Position numbers and translations under genes: made by a program. From assembly GCF_900199405.1 (NCBI RefSeq), contig NZ_LT963430.1, positions 248,001 to 312,000 on the forward strand: a DNA stretch of 64,000 nt. Direction: 5' to 3'. A model generated the notes under the pieces. It worked only from the letters and a program-made list of their open reading frames with translations. It was not told where the DNA came from and searched no databases. Source of the DNA: Beduinella massiliensis. Its GTDB lineage: Bacteria > Bacillota > Clostridia > Christensenellales > Aristaeellaceae. Below, in pieces: positions 35,004 to 42,712 of this stretch. Each line of letters opens with the position of its first letter. Positions within the stretch are counted from its first letter, which is position 1.

Positions 35004-35062
35004 GAGGGCGAGCGCCTTCGATTGAACCCGCTGCCGACTTAGCCGCATGAACGCTTGCGAAA

Positions 35063-35102
35063 CGAAAAAGGGGGCCGCGGGCGAAGCATCGCCTGCGGCC
35101 CC
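35063..35102 (-). terminator. Terminator of the GH2 gene
   Basis: GGGGCCGCGGGCGA (35071-35084) pairs with TCGCCTGCGGCCCC (35089-35102) with one wobble and a 4-base loop. On the minus strand a TTTTT run (complement of AAAAA at 35064-35068) follows. Confidence 0.88.
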
Positions 35103-35114
35103 TTCGGGGAGCGC

Positions 35115-36839
35115 TTAATCCTCGATCGCAGCCTTGCGCGTGAGAATTTGCTTGAAGATTTCCACGTCGAACTTGGGTTCGCGGTCGTAGGTGTAGAGGC
35201 CGTTCTGCTCCTGCTCGACGTTCGTGAGCTGCGTGTAGCAAAGGCCCATGATCCTGGGGTTGTCCAGAATCGCGTCCGCGAGGCCGCGGAAACGAGCGAT
35301 GAAGTCCTCCGGCGACTTGGGCATGTTGCCGTAGCCCCAGGCCTTTTCTCCCATCGCCCAGCCGATTCCGCCGTACTCGCTGATGAAGACGGGCAGCTCG
35401 CCGTCATACTGCTGGCGGACGCCCGTGCCGCGGTGATTCACCTGATCCCACAGCTCGCCGCCGTTGGCCAGCGCGTCGTAGTGCTCGCGGAAAATCGCTA
35501 CGTCCTGCTCGTAGTCGTGCACGTCGTAGATGTCGGTGGCCACGTGGTAATTGCCGCTGGTATCGATGCACGGGCGGGTCGGATCGACGCTCTTCGTCGC
35601 CAGGTAGACGGCGCGCAGCACCTCGTCGTCCTGCTTGCGGTGATCCCTGTCCCAGGTCTCGTTGAAGGGGCACCAGCCGATGATCGCGGGGTGGTTGAAG
35701 TCGCGGTCGAGCTCTTCCAGCCACTCGGGCAGGACGCTGAACACCGCCTCCGGACGGGTATGATCCAGGCCCCAGTTGGGGAACTCGCCCCACACCAGAT
35801 AACCCAGCCGGTCGCAGTGGTAGAGGAAGCGCTCCTCGAAGATCTTTTCGTGCAGCCGCGCGCCGTTGAAGCCGCAGGCGAGGGAGAGCTCGATGTCGCG
35901 CACGAGCGCCGCGTCGCTCGGGGCGGTGTAAATGCCGTCCGGGTAGAAGCCCTGGTCGAGCACGGTGCGCTGGAAGACGGACTTGCCGTTGAGCAGGAAC
36001 TTGCGCCCGTCGAGTTGGACGCTGCGAAGCCCCGCATAGCTGTAGACGACGTCTTCCCCGTAGGAAAGCTCGATATCGTACAGACGGCCGCAGCCGACCT
36101 CCCATAGGTGCACCTCGGAAAGCGAAAGCGCGAGCTGCGCGAGGCCGCCGCCGGATTGGACGGACGCCTGGCCCACGACGCGGCCCTCATAGCGCGCGGT
36201 GACGGCGAGCGTTCCCTCGCCCCGCAGCTTGGCCGCAATCCACAGCGACCCCTCGTCTACGTTCGGGTAGAACTTGACATTTTCTATATGCGTCTTAGGC
36301 ATGAACTCCAGCCAGACGGTCTGCCAGATGCCGGTGGTGCGGGTGTAATCGCACCCGTGGGAGAAGAATTCCTCGCTCTGCTTGCCGCGCGGGATCATGG
36401 GATCGCGCTCGTCGTCCTCCGCGTACACCGTGATGACGTTTTCCCCGGCATGCACGGCGTCCGTGACGTCGAACTGGAAGGAGACGTAGCCGCCCTTGTG
36501 CGTGCCGACGCGCTTGCCGTTGACGAACGCCTCGCAGCGATAGTCCACAGCGCCGAAGTGCAGCACGACGCGCTCGCTCGCCTGCGCCTCGCTGAGCGTC
36601 ACGGCGCGGCGGTACCAGACCCCCATCAGAAAGTCCTTGTGCTCGACGCCCGAGAGCTTGCTCTGCGGGCAGAAAGGAACCGTGATGCGGCCCGCCAGCG
36701 CCGCGCCGGGCTCGCTGAGGCCGCGCGCTTTGCCGCTGCGTCCATTGTCGATTTCAAAGTCCCACTCGCCGTTCAGGTTCAGCCAGTTCTCTCGGCGGAA
36801 CTGGGGCTTGGGATGCTCGCTTCTGGGAATGGAATTCAT
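35115..36839 (-). CDS. Glycoside hydrolase family 2 protein (beta-galactosidase/beta-glucuronidase type)
   Basis: 574 residues. The domain order is a sugar-binding jelly roll (NWLNLNGEWDFEIDNG; VVLHFGAVDYRCEAFVNGKRVGTHKGGY), an Ig-like domain and a TIM barrel (VLDQGFYPDGIYTAPSDAALVRDIEL; FNGARLHEKIFEERFLYHCDRLGYLVWGE). The acid/base motif is WCPFNETWDR, with Glu following Asn, and the nucleophile region is VFISEYGGIGW. Both catalytic Glu are thus present, unlike in the gene at 15188. The protein has no signal peptide and is shorter than LacZ, close to short GH2 enzymes. It is divergent from an AraC gene, its probable activator. Confidence 0.93.
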   Translation of the reverse strand: MNSIPRSEHPKPQFRRENWLNLNGEWDFEIDNGRSGKARGLSEPGAALAGRITVPFCPQSKLSGVEHKDFLMGVWYRRAVTLSEAQASERVVLHFGAVDYRCEAFVNGKRVGTHKGGYVSFQFDVTDAVHAGENVITVYAEDDERDPMIPRGKQSEEFFSHGCDYTRTTGIWQTVWLEFMPKTHIENVKFYPNVDEGSLWIAAKLRGEGTLAVTARYEGRVVGQASVQSGGGLAQLALSLSEVHLWEVGCGRLYDIELSYGEDVVYSYAGLRSVQLDGRKFLLNGKSVFQRTVLDQGFYPDGIYTAPSDAALVRDIELSLACGFNGARLHEKIFEERFLYHCDRLGYLVWGEFPNWGLDHTRPEAVFSVLPEWLEELDRDFNHPAIIGWCPFNETWDRDHRKQDDEVLRAVYLATKSVDPTRPCIDTSGNYHVATDIYDVHDYEQDVAIFREHYDALANGGELWDQVNHRGTGVRQQYDGELPVFISEYGGIGWAMGEKAWGYGNMPKSPEDFIARFRGLADAILDNPRIMGLCYTQLTNVEQEQNGLYTYDREPKFDVEIFKQILTRKAAIED

Positions 36840-36890
36840 CGTATCACTCCTTCAAATCAGGCCTGCGGCCGCTTCTTCGTGTGTACGTCC

Positions 36891-36919
36891 ATTATAGAAT
36901 TTCGTGCCTGCACAGGCAA
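36891..36919 (-). promoter_or_regulatory. Promoter of the GH2 gene
   Basis: On the minus strand TTGCCT (36919-36914), a 17-bp spacer and TATAAT (36896-36891). The weak -35 fits a promoter that needs an activator. Confidence 0.75.
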
Positions 36920-36948
36920 TGACATATCGCTTATTTATTTGACATATC
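36920..36948. promoter_or_regulatory. Direct repeats TGACATATC, 20 bp apart
   Basis: TGACATATC occurs at 36920-36928 and 36940-36948, two helical turns apart, the usual layout of AraC half-sites. The left copy abuts the -35 of the GH2 promoter and the right copy overlaps the -35 of the AraC gene's own promoter. Confidence 0.65.
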
Positions 36949-36967
36949 CTACTGTACTCGCTACAAT
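36939..36967 (+). promoter_or_regulatory. Promoter of the AraC regulator gene
   Basis: TTGACA (36939-36944), a 17-bp spacer and TACAAT (36962-36967), 34 bp before the ATG. It is nearly perfect, so basal expression of the regulator is expected. Confidence 0.85.
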
Positions 36968-37001
36968 AGTACCGACAAATTACGCGCCGGGAGGAAAGAT
37001 C

Positions 37002-37772
37002 ATGGTCGTCAGCGCGCGCCACCGATGGTCGGAAGCGGCCGGCTTTACAATCAACCGGCCGTCGGGCATCGAGCATTTTACGCTGCTGCATTTTTTCGGT
37101 TCCGTTCGGCTTCGGATAGGAGACGGCGCGCCCGTCTGTACGCGGCCGGAGGCCTGCGTCCTGTTTGCGCCCCACACGAGGCAGTGGTTTTGCAGCGAAA
37201 CGCCCCTGCTGCACGACTGGATGCACCTGAACGCCTGCGCCGCAGACCTCGTGCGGCGCTACGGCGTGCCGGTGGATACGCTTTTGTACCCGGGCGACTG
37301 CGCCTTCATCACGTCGGGCATCTGCGAGATCGAGCTGGAAATCAACAGCAGCCGCGCCCACCGCGCGGAGCTGGCGGACGCGGCTGCCGAAATGCTGCTC
37401 ATCCGCCTCAGCCGCGCCTGCAGCAGCGCAGCGGAGGCTCGCGCCGTCAACCCCGAGCTGGGCGCGCTGCTGCACCGGTTTAGAAGTGGACTGTTCGCGA
37501 GGCTTGGAGAGGCTTGGACGGTGGAGCGCATGGCGGAGGAAATGCACATGAGTCCTTCCCGGTTTTACGCGCTCTACAAGGCGCAATTTGACGTCTCCCC
37601 GATGAACGACCTGATTCAGGCGCGCATCGACGCGGCTAAGAGCGTCCTCACAGGCCAGGACATCTCGATTTCGGAGGTGGCCGAACGCCTCGGCTATGCC
37701 AATGCGACCCATTTCAGCCGGCAGTTTCGCCAGCGGACCGGAATCTCCCCGCGCGGGTATGCGCACAAGTAG
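37002..37772 (+). CDS. AraC-family transcriptional regulator
   Basis: 256 residues from ATG 37002, which has GCCGGGAGGAAAG upstream; the open frame extends far upstream but only as antisense to the GH2 gene. A small cupin-like N-terminal domain (FTLLHFFGSVRLRIG; CVLFAPHTRQWF) and two C-terminal helix-turn-helix motifs (VERMAEEMHMSPSRFYALYKAQF; ISEVAERLGYANATHFSRQFRQ) are visible. It is divergent from the GH2 gene and is its likely activator in response to a sugar. Confidence 0.93.
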   Translation: MVVSARHRWSEAAGFTINRPSGIEHFTLLHFFGSVRLRIGDGAPVCTRPEACVLFAPHTRQWFCSETPLLHDWMHLNACAADLVRRYGVPVDTLLYPGDCAFITSGICEIELEINSSRAHRAELADAAAEMLLIRLSRACSSAAEARAVNPELGALLHRFRSGLFARLGEAWTVERMAEEMHMSPSRFYALYKAQFDVSPMNDLIQARIDAAKSVLTGQDISISEVAERLGYANATHFSRQFRQRTGISPRGYAHK

Positions 37773-37811
37773 CCGCATGGCGCGCGTCCCGGTGGTTGAA
37801 TAATTCAGAAA

Positions 37812-38369
37812 TTATCTTGATGAGCCAATATCCGCGACGGCCCTGACGATTTCCGGATCGTCGAATAACAGGGTTTGCTTTTTGATGAGCGTCAAACAGG
37901 TTGTAAGGGCCAATTCCCGCATGCCGTTTGAATAGTCGCCCTTGGAAAAGCTTGGTATACAGATGTCGAATATCGCGTCGGAGGTGTCGGAATCGAGCAA
38001 GCGATCCAGTCCGCTTCCGACCTCAAGCGCGATTTCCCGATCTCCTGCTGCGAGCAATAGCAGTACGCCGTCGTTTCGCTCTGCATCGCCGATGCCCCAG
38101 GAGTTCATAAGTTCAAATGCAAAATCGCGTACCCCCATTCCCTCTAGGGAATTTACGGTTACACAGACTACAGCCGCCTTTGTCATTTTATTGAGGTCGT
38201 CACAATAAGAGGCAATCTGTGCCTCATCTCTTGCGGAGATGACGTCCGCGAAATCGAAGACATGCGCGAACTGTTCAGGACGCGTAGGAATCGACGGGAT
38301 GACGTCTTCAGACAGAACAGGAATCTGAACGAGCAGCAGGACGAGCAGCAGCGAGAGAAACTTACGCAT
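37812..38369 (-). CDS. TPM-domain (YgcG/Psb32-like) secreted or membrane-attached protein
   Basis: 185 residues with a signal peptide (MRKFLSLLLVLLLVQIPVLSED). The TPM fold is recognisable: FDFADVISARDEAQIASYCDDLNKMTKAAVVCVTVNSLEG, then MNSWGIGDAERNDGVLLLLAAGDREIALEVGSGLDRLLDS. Members often have a C-terminal membrane helix or a Gly/Ser-rich tail; neither is present here. The role is unclear; phosphatase activity has been shown for a plant relative. GC content and codon choice are lower than in neighbours. Confidence 0.85.
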   Translation of the reverse strand: MRKFLSLLLVLLLVQIPVLSEDVIPSIPTRPEQFAHVFDFADVISARDEAQIASYCDDLNKMTKAAVVCVTVNSLEGMGVRDFAFELMNSWGIGDAERNDGVLLLLAAGDREIALEVGSGLDRLLDSDTSDAIFDICIPSFSKGDYSNGMRELALTTCLTLIKKQTLLFDDPEIVRAVADIGSSR

Positions 38370-38624
38370 GATTGCACCTCATTTTCCGCGCAAATGGCGA
38401 TGGTTTATTTGCTGCTGTTATTTCGATGGGCGCCTGCATAGATTCCTCTTTTGCAAGAGGCGAGCCTTTGAAAAGGATGGATCAGTACAAAGAGACCGCT
38501 GTGCCGGAGTTTCATGGTTCACTTACAAGCCGGGCGCATTGCGAGACGCGGGGGCACCGTAAACGTGAAAACGAAGAAAAAAAAGAAAACCATCAACAGC
38601 GCGAGGCATGTCAACAGTTTTCAG

Positions 38625-38701
38625 TGGCGCGCCCAACAGGATTCGAACCTGTGGCCTTTTGATTCGTAGTCAAACGCTCTATCCAGCTGAGCTATGGGCG
38701 C
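38625..38701 (-). tRNA. tRNA-Arg (anticodon ACG)
   Basis: The minus strand folds as a complete tRNA: acceptor GCGCCCA pairing with TGGGCGC, D arm AGCTCAGCTGGATAGAGC, anticodon arm TTTGA-CTACGAA-TCAAA giving ACG, T arm with GGTTCGAATCC, discriminator G and an encoded CCA (77 nt). A run of T's follows downstream on the minus strand around 38,574-38,590. Confidence 0.97.
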
Positions 38702-38723
38702 ATATCTCTTGGGAACGAATGAT

Positions 38724-38752
38724 ATGATACTACATTTTTTGAGCGATGTCAA
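38724..38752 (-). promoter_or_regulatory. Promoter of the tRNA-Arg gene
   Basis: Minus-strand TTGACA (38752-38747), a 17-bp spacer and TATCAT (38729-38724), ending 22 bp before the mature tRNA. Confidence 0.85.
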
Positions 38753-38842
38753 GCGCAAAAAAGCAAACGGCGCGAAAAGTTTTGCGGTCTGCGTCGTGAG
38801 ACGGGCTCATACAATGCCCTGCATGGAAGAGGGGGAATCTGT

Positions 38843-39820
38843 ATGCAGCCGATACTTCTGATTGAAAGCGGGACGCCGGGCCTGCTGTACGTGAACGGAC
38901 AGTTTTGTGGGGAGCTCACGGAGCCGCAGCCCTTTCCCTCCTGGCCAGACGGGCGGGCGCTGATCGAGTTTCGGCCGCTGGGACGCTCCGCCCTGCCCAT
39001 GGCCTGCGCGCTCACGTTGAAGGACGGGCTCCTGCAGCCGCACGGTCAGGAGGGCGTCTTCTGCGTGCAATGGCCGGACGGGGTGGCGCAGGTAGAATTG
39101 CGTCCTCAGCGGCTGGAGGGGACGCCAGTCTTGACGGACATCGGCTGCGGCCTGACGCTCGCAGCGCGGGAGGGAAGCGCTGCGATTCTGCGCGGAGAAG
39201 AGATCGTGCAGCCCCTGCCGCCGGGCGCCCGGGACGTGAACGCCAAGCCCGCCGAGGCGGGCGGGTGCGTGGCGACAGGCCGCTGCGCCGCGGGAATGTT
39301 CATCTGCTGTGTGCCGCCGCCCGGCGGACGCATCGGAGACGGCGCGAGCGGCTTTCTGCTCGCGCGCACCGTCAAATGGGAACGCGCCGACCTGGTGCGG
39401 GCGGTTTCCGGCGGCGAAGACACGGTCGGCCACGGCATGCTCAGCGAATACCGCGTGGACGCGGAGGGCTTGCACGTTCTCTCCTCGCAGCCCGTCTGGA
39501 CGGACGGCGCGCCGCGCTGGCCGCAAAGCGCGCAGGAGACGCTGCGCGCATACCTGGAAGCGAGGCATGCGGGGCTCGACGCGGAGGCGAACGGCTATCT
39601 GTCATCGCCGGGCGTGGGCGGAGAGCTGCCGCCGTTCGACGCGGTGCTGCCGCTCCGCTATCCGCTTTGCCGCCCGCCCGCGGGCTGTCCGCTCGCGATG
39701 GGTGTGATGCGCGTGCGGGAGGCGGGCCTCGCCTGCGTGACGGCCGTGTGCGCCCGCGCGCGGGATGCGCGCGGCAGGCAGGGGAACTACTGCCTGGACG
39801 CGATGCAGATTTACGCTTGA
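38843..39820 (+). CDS. Hypothetical protein of unknown function
   Basis: 325 residues; ATG with GAAGAGGGGG upstream. I do not recognise the family. It has no signal peptide or membrane helix and looks mostly beta-strand (LLYVNGQFCGEL; ALIEFRPLGRSALPMACALTLKDG; GVFCVQWPDGVAQVELRPQ), with several Cys (CAAGMFICCVPPPGG). The first part recalls a small beta-sandwich; the C-terminal third (HGMLSEYRVDAEGLHVLSSQP; AYLEARHAGLDAEANGYLS) may be a separate domain. It stands alone between the tRNA and the DUF1015 gene, and the codon bias matches the chromosome. Confidence 0.75.
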   Translation: MQPILLIESGTPGLLYVNGQFCGELTEPQPFPSWPDGRALIEFRPLGRSALPMACALTLKDGLLQPHGQEGVFCVQWPDGVAQVELRPQRLEGTPVLTDIGCGLTLAAREGSAAILRGEEIVQPLPPGARDVNAKPAEAGGCVATGRCAAGMFICCVPPPGGRIGDGASGFLLARTVKWERADLVRAVSGGEDTVGHGMLSEYRVDAEGLHVLSSQPVWTDGAPRWPQSAQETLRAYLEARHAGLDAEANGYLSSPGVGGELPPFDAVLPLRYPLCRPPAGCPLAMGVMRVREAGLACVTAVCARARDARGRQGNYCLDAMQIYA

Positions 39821-39962
39821 GGATCGATCACAGACAGAGAGAATAGCCATTTTTGCCGCGCTCTTTCATCCGCAGGGGCGCGGCGTCGGCATGCCCGGGC
39901 TGCCAGGCACGCGCCGGTTCCGGCACGAGGCCTGTCCAATGGAAGACGGACGAGGCGCTTCT

Positions 39963-41231
39963 TTACTCGATTGCCCGGCATTCCATATAATAACGTTTTT
40001 CAGAGGCCTCGCCCATCGAAAACGTCTTGCGCGGCAGCGCGCCGTCGCGGCGCACGGCGGGAAAGAGCGCGTGCTTGTCAAGCGCTTCCAGCAGGAAGCA
40101 GGCATTGCCCGGCTGACGCCCCAGGCCGCGCGCGAAGTCGCCGCCGTGGATGTAGTCCAGGCGCGTCTGCGGCCGGGCGCGCAGGTATTCGTCCAGAAAG
40201 CTTTGCAGGGTAGCGACCGGCAGGGAGAAGGGGGCGTTCAACACGGCGAGAGAGAGCCCGCCCTTTGCGCAGGCGAAGGAGAGCGCCTGCTCGCCCTCCA
40301 CGGCGTGGCGGCGTTCCAGAGAAGCGCCGTGCGCAATCAGGAAGCGGCTCAGGCTGTGCAGCACGTCCTGCTCGTCCACGCCGAAGAGCACGCGGTGAAT
40401 GGGCTCGAAGACGAGCGCCTCGTCGTGCAGGTTCACGAGCTCCACGAGCGCATAGCGCGCGGGATGACGCTCGCGCGCCTCGGGAGAGAGCGTCTCTCGC
40501 AGGTTCAGCCAGCATTGGCGCGCCGTGGCGAGCGAGTGGTTGCCGTCGCCCACCGCATAGAGCAGCCCGCCGCAGGCGACGCGCAGCGCGTTCAGCGCAG
40601 AGGCGATCTGTACTTTTTGCGCGGGATCGTCTACGCGGTAGCCGTGCAGATGGCCGCCGCCCTCCATCAGGTCGAAATCGTACAGCGTCGTCAGACGCTT
40701 GCGGCGCTGGTAGAGGGGTTCGATGACGGTGCGCTTTGGGTCGTCCACGAGCAGCATCACGTGGGGCGTCTCCAGCGGAGCACCGGCTCGGATGCGCACG
40801 CGCGGGGGAATGCGCTCGAGGATCGTGCCCTCCGTCGCCCGGACGAGGGAGGCGCTGCCGCGCTCGAAGTCGTACATCTCCAGATCGACGCAGCCGACGA
40901 GCCCCAGGCGTTTGCCGGAGGGCACGGTGCGCTCCACGAGCACAAAGCCGTCCCGCACCGCGGGCACGAGCGTGCCGTCCTGAAGATAGCGCGCCATCTC
41001 GTCCTGAATGGCGGGCACACGGCCGAACCCCTCGCACAGGTGGATTTCCGGGAACGTCAGGTGAAGCGTCGAAGGAGAACCGCCGACGAAGCGTTCGACG
41101 CGGTTCCAGTAGGCGGGATCGGAGGTGTACTGGTCGCAGGCGACGACGGCCCACCGGGAAAGGTCCACGTGCGGAGCGGGCAGCAGGATGTCCGCGGGGC
41201 AAAAGCCCAGGGATTGAAAGGCTGAGGACAT
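39963..41231 (-). CDS. DUF1015 family protein
   Basis: 422 residues from the ATG at 41231, behind AAGGAGCG; the longer open frame up to 41426 lacks a credible start and begins with Ser/Arg-rich junk. FQSLGFCPADILLPAPHVDLSRWAVVACDQYTSD and YAVGDGNHSLATARQCW are DUF1015 signatures, and HPARYALVELVNLHDEALVFEPIHRVLF follows. The family is widespread in Clostridia and has no proven function. A promoter directly upstream suggests its own transcript. Confidence 0.92.
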   Translation of the reverse strand: MSSAFQSLGFCPADILLPAPHVDLSRWAVVACDQYTSDPAYWNRVERFVGGSPSTLHLTFPEIHLCEGFGRVPAIQDEMARYLQDGTLVPAVRDGFVLVERTVPSGKRLGLVGCVDLEMYDFERGSASLVRATEGTILERIPPRVRIRAGAPLETPHVMLLVDDPKRTVIEPLYQRRKRLTTLYDFDLMEGGGHLHGYRVDDPAQKVQIASALNALRVACGGLLYAVGDGNHSLATARQCWLNLRETLSPEARERHPARYALVELVNLHDEALVFEPIHRVLFGVDEQDVLHSLSRFLIAHGASLERRHAVEGEQALSFACAKGGLSLAVLNAPFSLPVATLQSFLDEYLRARPQTRLDYIHGGDFARGLGRQPGNACFLLEALDKHALFPAVRRDGALPRKTFSMGEASEKRYYMECRAIE

Positions 41232-41274
41232 GAAAAAACGCTCCTTCCGTCCGATGCGGTCGGGATTTGTTCCC

Positions 41275-41303
41275 ATCATAGCATCGGTCGGGGAGCGTGT
41301 CAA
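41275..41303 (-). promoter_or_regulatory. Promoter of the DUF1015 gene
   Basis: Minus-strand TTGACA (41303-41298), a 17-bp spacer and TATGAT (41280-41275), 43 bp before the ATG. A small hairpin CCCGC-GCGT-GCGGG just upstream (about 41,321-41,334) may end the preceding gene. Confidence 0.82.
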
Positions 41304-41334
41304 CGAAAAGCGGCAAGCCCCCGCACGCGCGGGC

Positions 41335-42201
41335 CTACTCCTCCTCGTTGACGAAGGGCAGCTGTGCTTCCAGCGGGGCGAGCTGCTCGGAGAGGCGCTG
41401 GCAGAATTCCCCGACGCGCTGCGCACGGGTGAATTCCGGCAGGCCTAAAAATTCCTTGATCGAGAGCACGAGGCCGGACAGGCTCTCGTCCAGCCGGTGC
41501 GCGCGGGTGCGCTCGTCGTCGAGCGCGATGCGCAGCAGGTCGTAGCGGACGTTCAGCCGGTCCAGCGCGATGGCCGTCTCCTGCGTGGGCGCGTTTTGCG
41601 CCAGGGCCAGCAGATGGTTGAGGCCGTCCAGCATCTGATAGAGCGCGGGGTCCTGCATGCTCTCCACGCGGCTCTGCGCCTCTTCGAGCAGCGCCTGCGG
41701 GCTCTCCTGATGCGCGCGCGGCTGAAAGGGATCTACGTACGGCTCGCCCGCCGCCTCCATGTCGGCCATGACCTCGCGCACGAGCGAGGGACGCGTCTTG
41801 AGACACGAGCGGTACTTGTTCTGATAGCGCAGCATCTTCGATTTGTCGCCGCCGGCCATCTCCTGAACGCAGGCGCGCACGCTCTTGCCCTCTGCGCGGG
41901 AGGCGAGCACGGCGCGCAGCAGCTCGCGGACCTCACCCTGCGAAAAGGGCTCGAAGGGCGGCGCACGCTTGAGCTCCGGCTCCTGGCCCTGCTTGAGCTG
42001 CGCGTAGTAAAAGTTCCGGATGCTGTTGGGCTTTCGGCCCAGCCGCTCCGCCATGCGCTCGAACACGCTGCGCAGGGGCTCGCCCTGCTCGGCAGACGCA
42101 TGGATTTCTTCAAAAAGCTGTGAAACTTCTTCCGGTTGCCAGCCGCCGCGGGCTCCCCGCGCGACGCGCGATGGCGTGGCGGCCTGCTTTGTCATTTCCA
42201 A
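41335..42201 (-). CDS. Putative DNA-binding protein with tandem Myb/SANT-like domains
   Basis: 288 residues, TTG start at 42201 with GGAGGG well spaced (ATG 42195 is an alternative). Two related helical repeats are visible: GGWQPEEVSQLFEEIHASAEQGEPLRSVFERMAERLGRKPNSIRNFYY, then FSQGEVRELLRAVLASRAEGKSVRACVQEMAGGDKSKMLRYQNKYR. Each looks like a three-helix Myb/SANT or RsfA-like unit. The second half is helical, probably coiled coil (QALLEEAQSRVESMQD; DERTRAHRLDESLSGLVLSI). It likely binds DNA; the target is unknown. It is soluble, with no signal peptide. Confidence 0.72.
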   Translation of the reverse strand: MEMTKQAATPSRVARGARGGWQPEEVSQLFEEIHASAEQGEPLRSVFERMAERLGRKPNSIRNFYYAQLKQGQEPELKRAPPFEPFSQGEVRELLRAVLASRAEGKSVRACVQEMAGGDKSKMLRYQNKYRSCLKTRPSLVREVMADMEAAGEPYVDPFQPRAHQESPQALLEEAQSRVESMQDPALYQMLDGLNHLLALAQNAPTQETAIALDRLNVRYDLLRIALDDERTRAHRLDESLSGLVLSIKEFLGLPEFTRAQRVGEFCQRLSEQLAPLEAQLPFVNEEE

Positions 42202-42289
42202 AGGTCCATCCCTCCATTGACGCGGTGTATACTGCGGTGATAGTATGATCTGCGGCGAGGCGGCTTATGCAAAAGGCTCGCTGGATCGG

Positions 42290-42319
42290 TTGCGCCGGGG
42301 TACCGCGATGCGCTACAAT
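42290..42319 (+). promoter_or_regulatory. Promoter of the DUF1294 gene
   Basis: TTGCGC (42290-42295), an 18-bp spacer and TACAAT (42314-42319), 23 bp before the ATG. A second candidate (TTGACG 42217-42222, TAGTAT 42241-42246) lies further upstream. Confidence 0.55.
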
Positions 42320-42342
42320 CATATGAAAAGGAGGGGCTGTGC

Positions 42343-42609
42343 ATGCTAATAAAGATCGCGCTTGTGCTGACGGGCTGTATGAGTTTGGTTTCCTTCGTTC
42401 TCTTTGGGGTGGATAAGCGGCGGGCGCGCCGCGGAGAGTGGCGTATTCCCGAGCGGACGCTGCTGACCTGCTGCGCGCTCTTCGGTGCTGCGGGCGGCCT
42501 TTGCGGCATGCGCGCGTTCCACCACAAGACGCGGCACAAAAAGTTCGCCTACGGCGTGCCCGCTCTGCTGGTTGTGCAGGCCGCCCTGCTGGCTTTGCTG
42601 ATCTTTTGA
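42343..42609 (+). CDS. DUF1294 small membrane protein
   Basis: 88 residues; ATG with AAAAGGAGG upstream. Three hydrophobic helices with conserved FVLFGVDKRRARRGEWRIPERTLLTCCALFGAAGG and HHKTRHKKFAYGVPAL in between are diagnostic of DUF1294 (YsdA-like). The function is unknown. Related proteins are small integral membrane proteins in many Firmicutes. Confidence 0.92.
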   Translation: MLIKIALVLTGCMSLVSFVLFGVDKRRARRGEWRIPERTLLTCCALFGAAGGLCGMRAFHHKTRHKKFAYGVPALLVVQAALLALLIF

Positions 42610-42712
42610 CGCGCGAAAATGCGTTCATTTTATCTGCTCCGCCGTTTCAAACAGGACAGGACGGCGTCGTGTTTCCCGTGCTATCCTATCGTCAGGAAAC
42701 GGAGGCGAAAAC

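Noticed and set aside
38372-38662. 96-codon plus-strand open frame next to the tRNA
   Set aside because: Its last residues (ARPTGFEPVAF) are the well-known artefact of translating an antisense tRNA gene.
39765-41225. 486-codon plus-strand open frame
   Set aside because: Antisense to the DUF1015 gene, whose promoter, start and conserved motifs are all on the minus strand.
41232-41426. N-terminal extension of the DUF1015 frame
   Set aside because: The added 65 residues are Ser/Arg-rich, overlap the promoter and the end of the neighbouring gene, and have no ribosome site.
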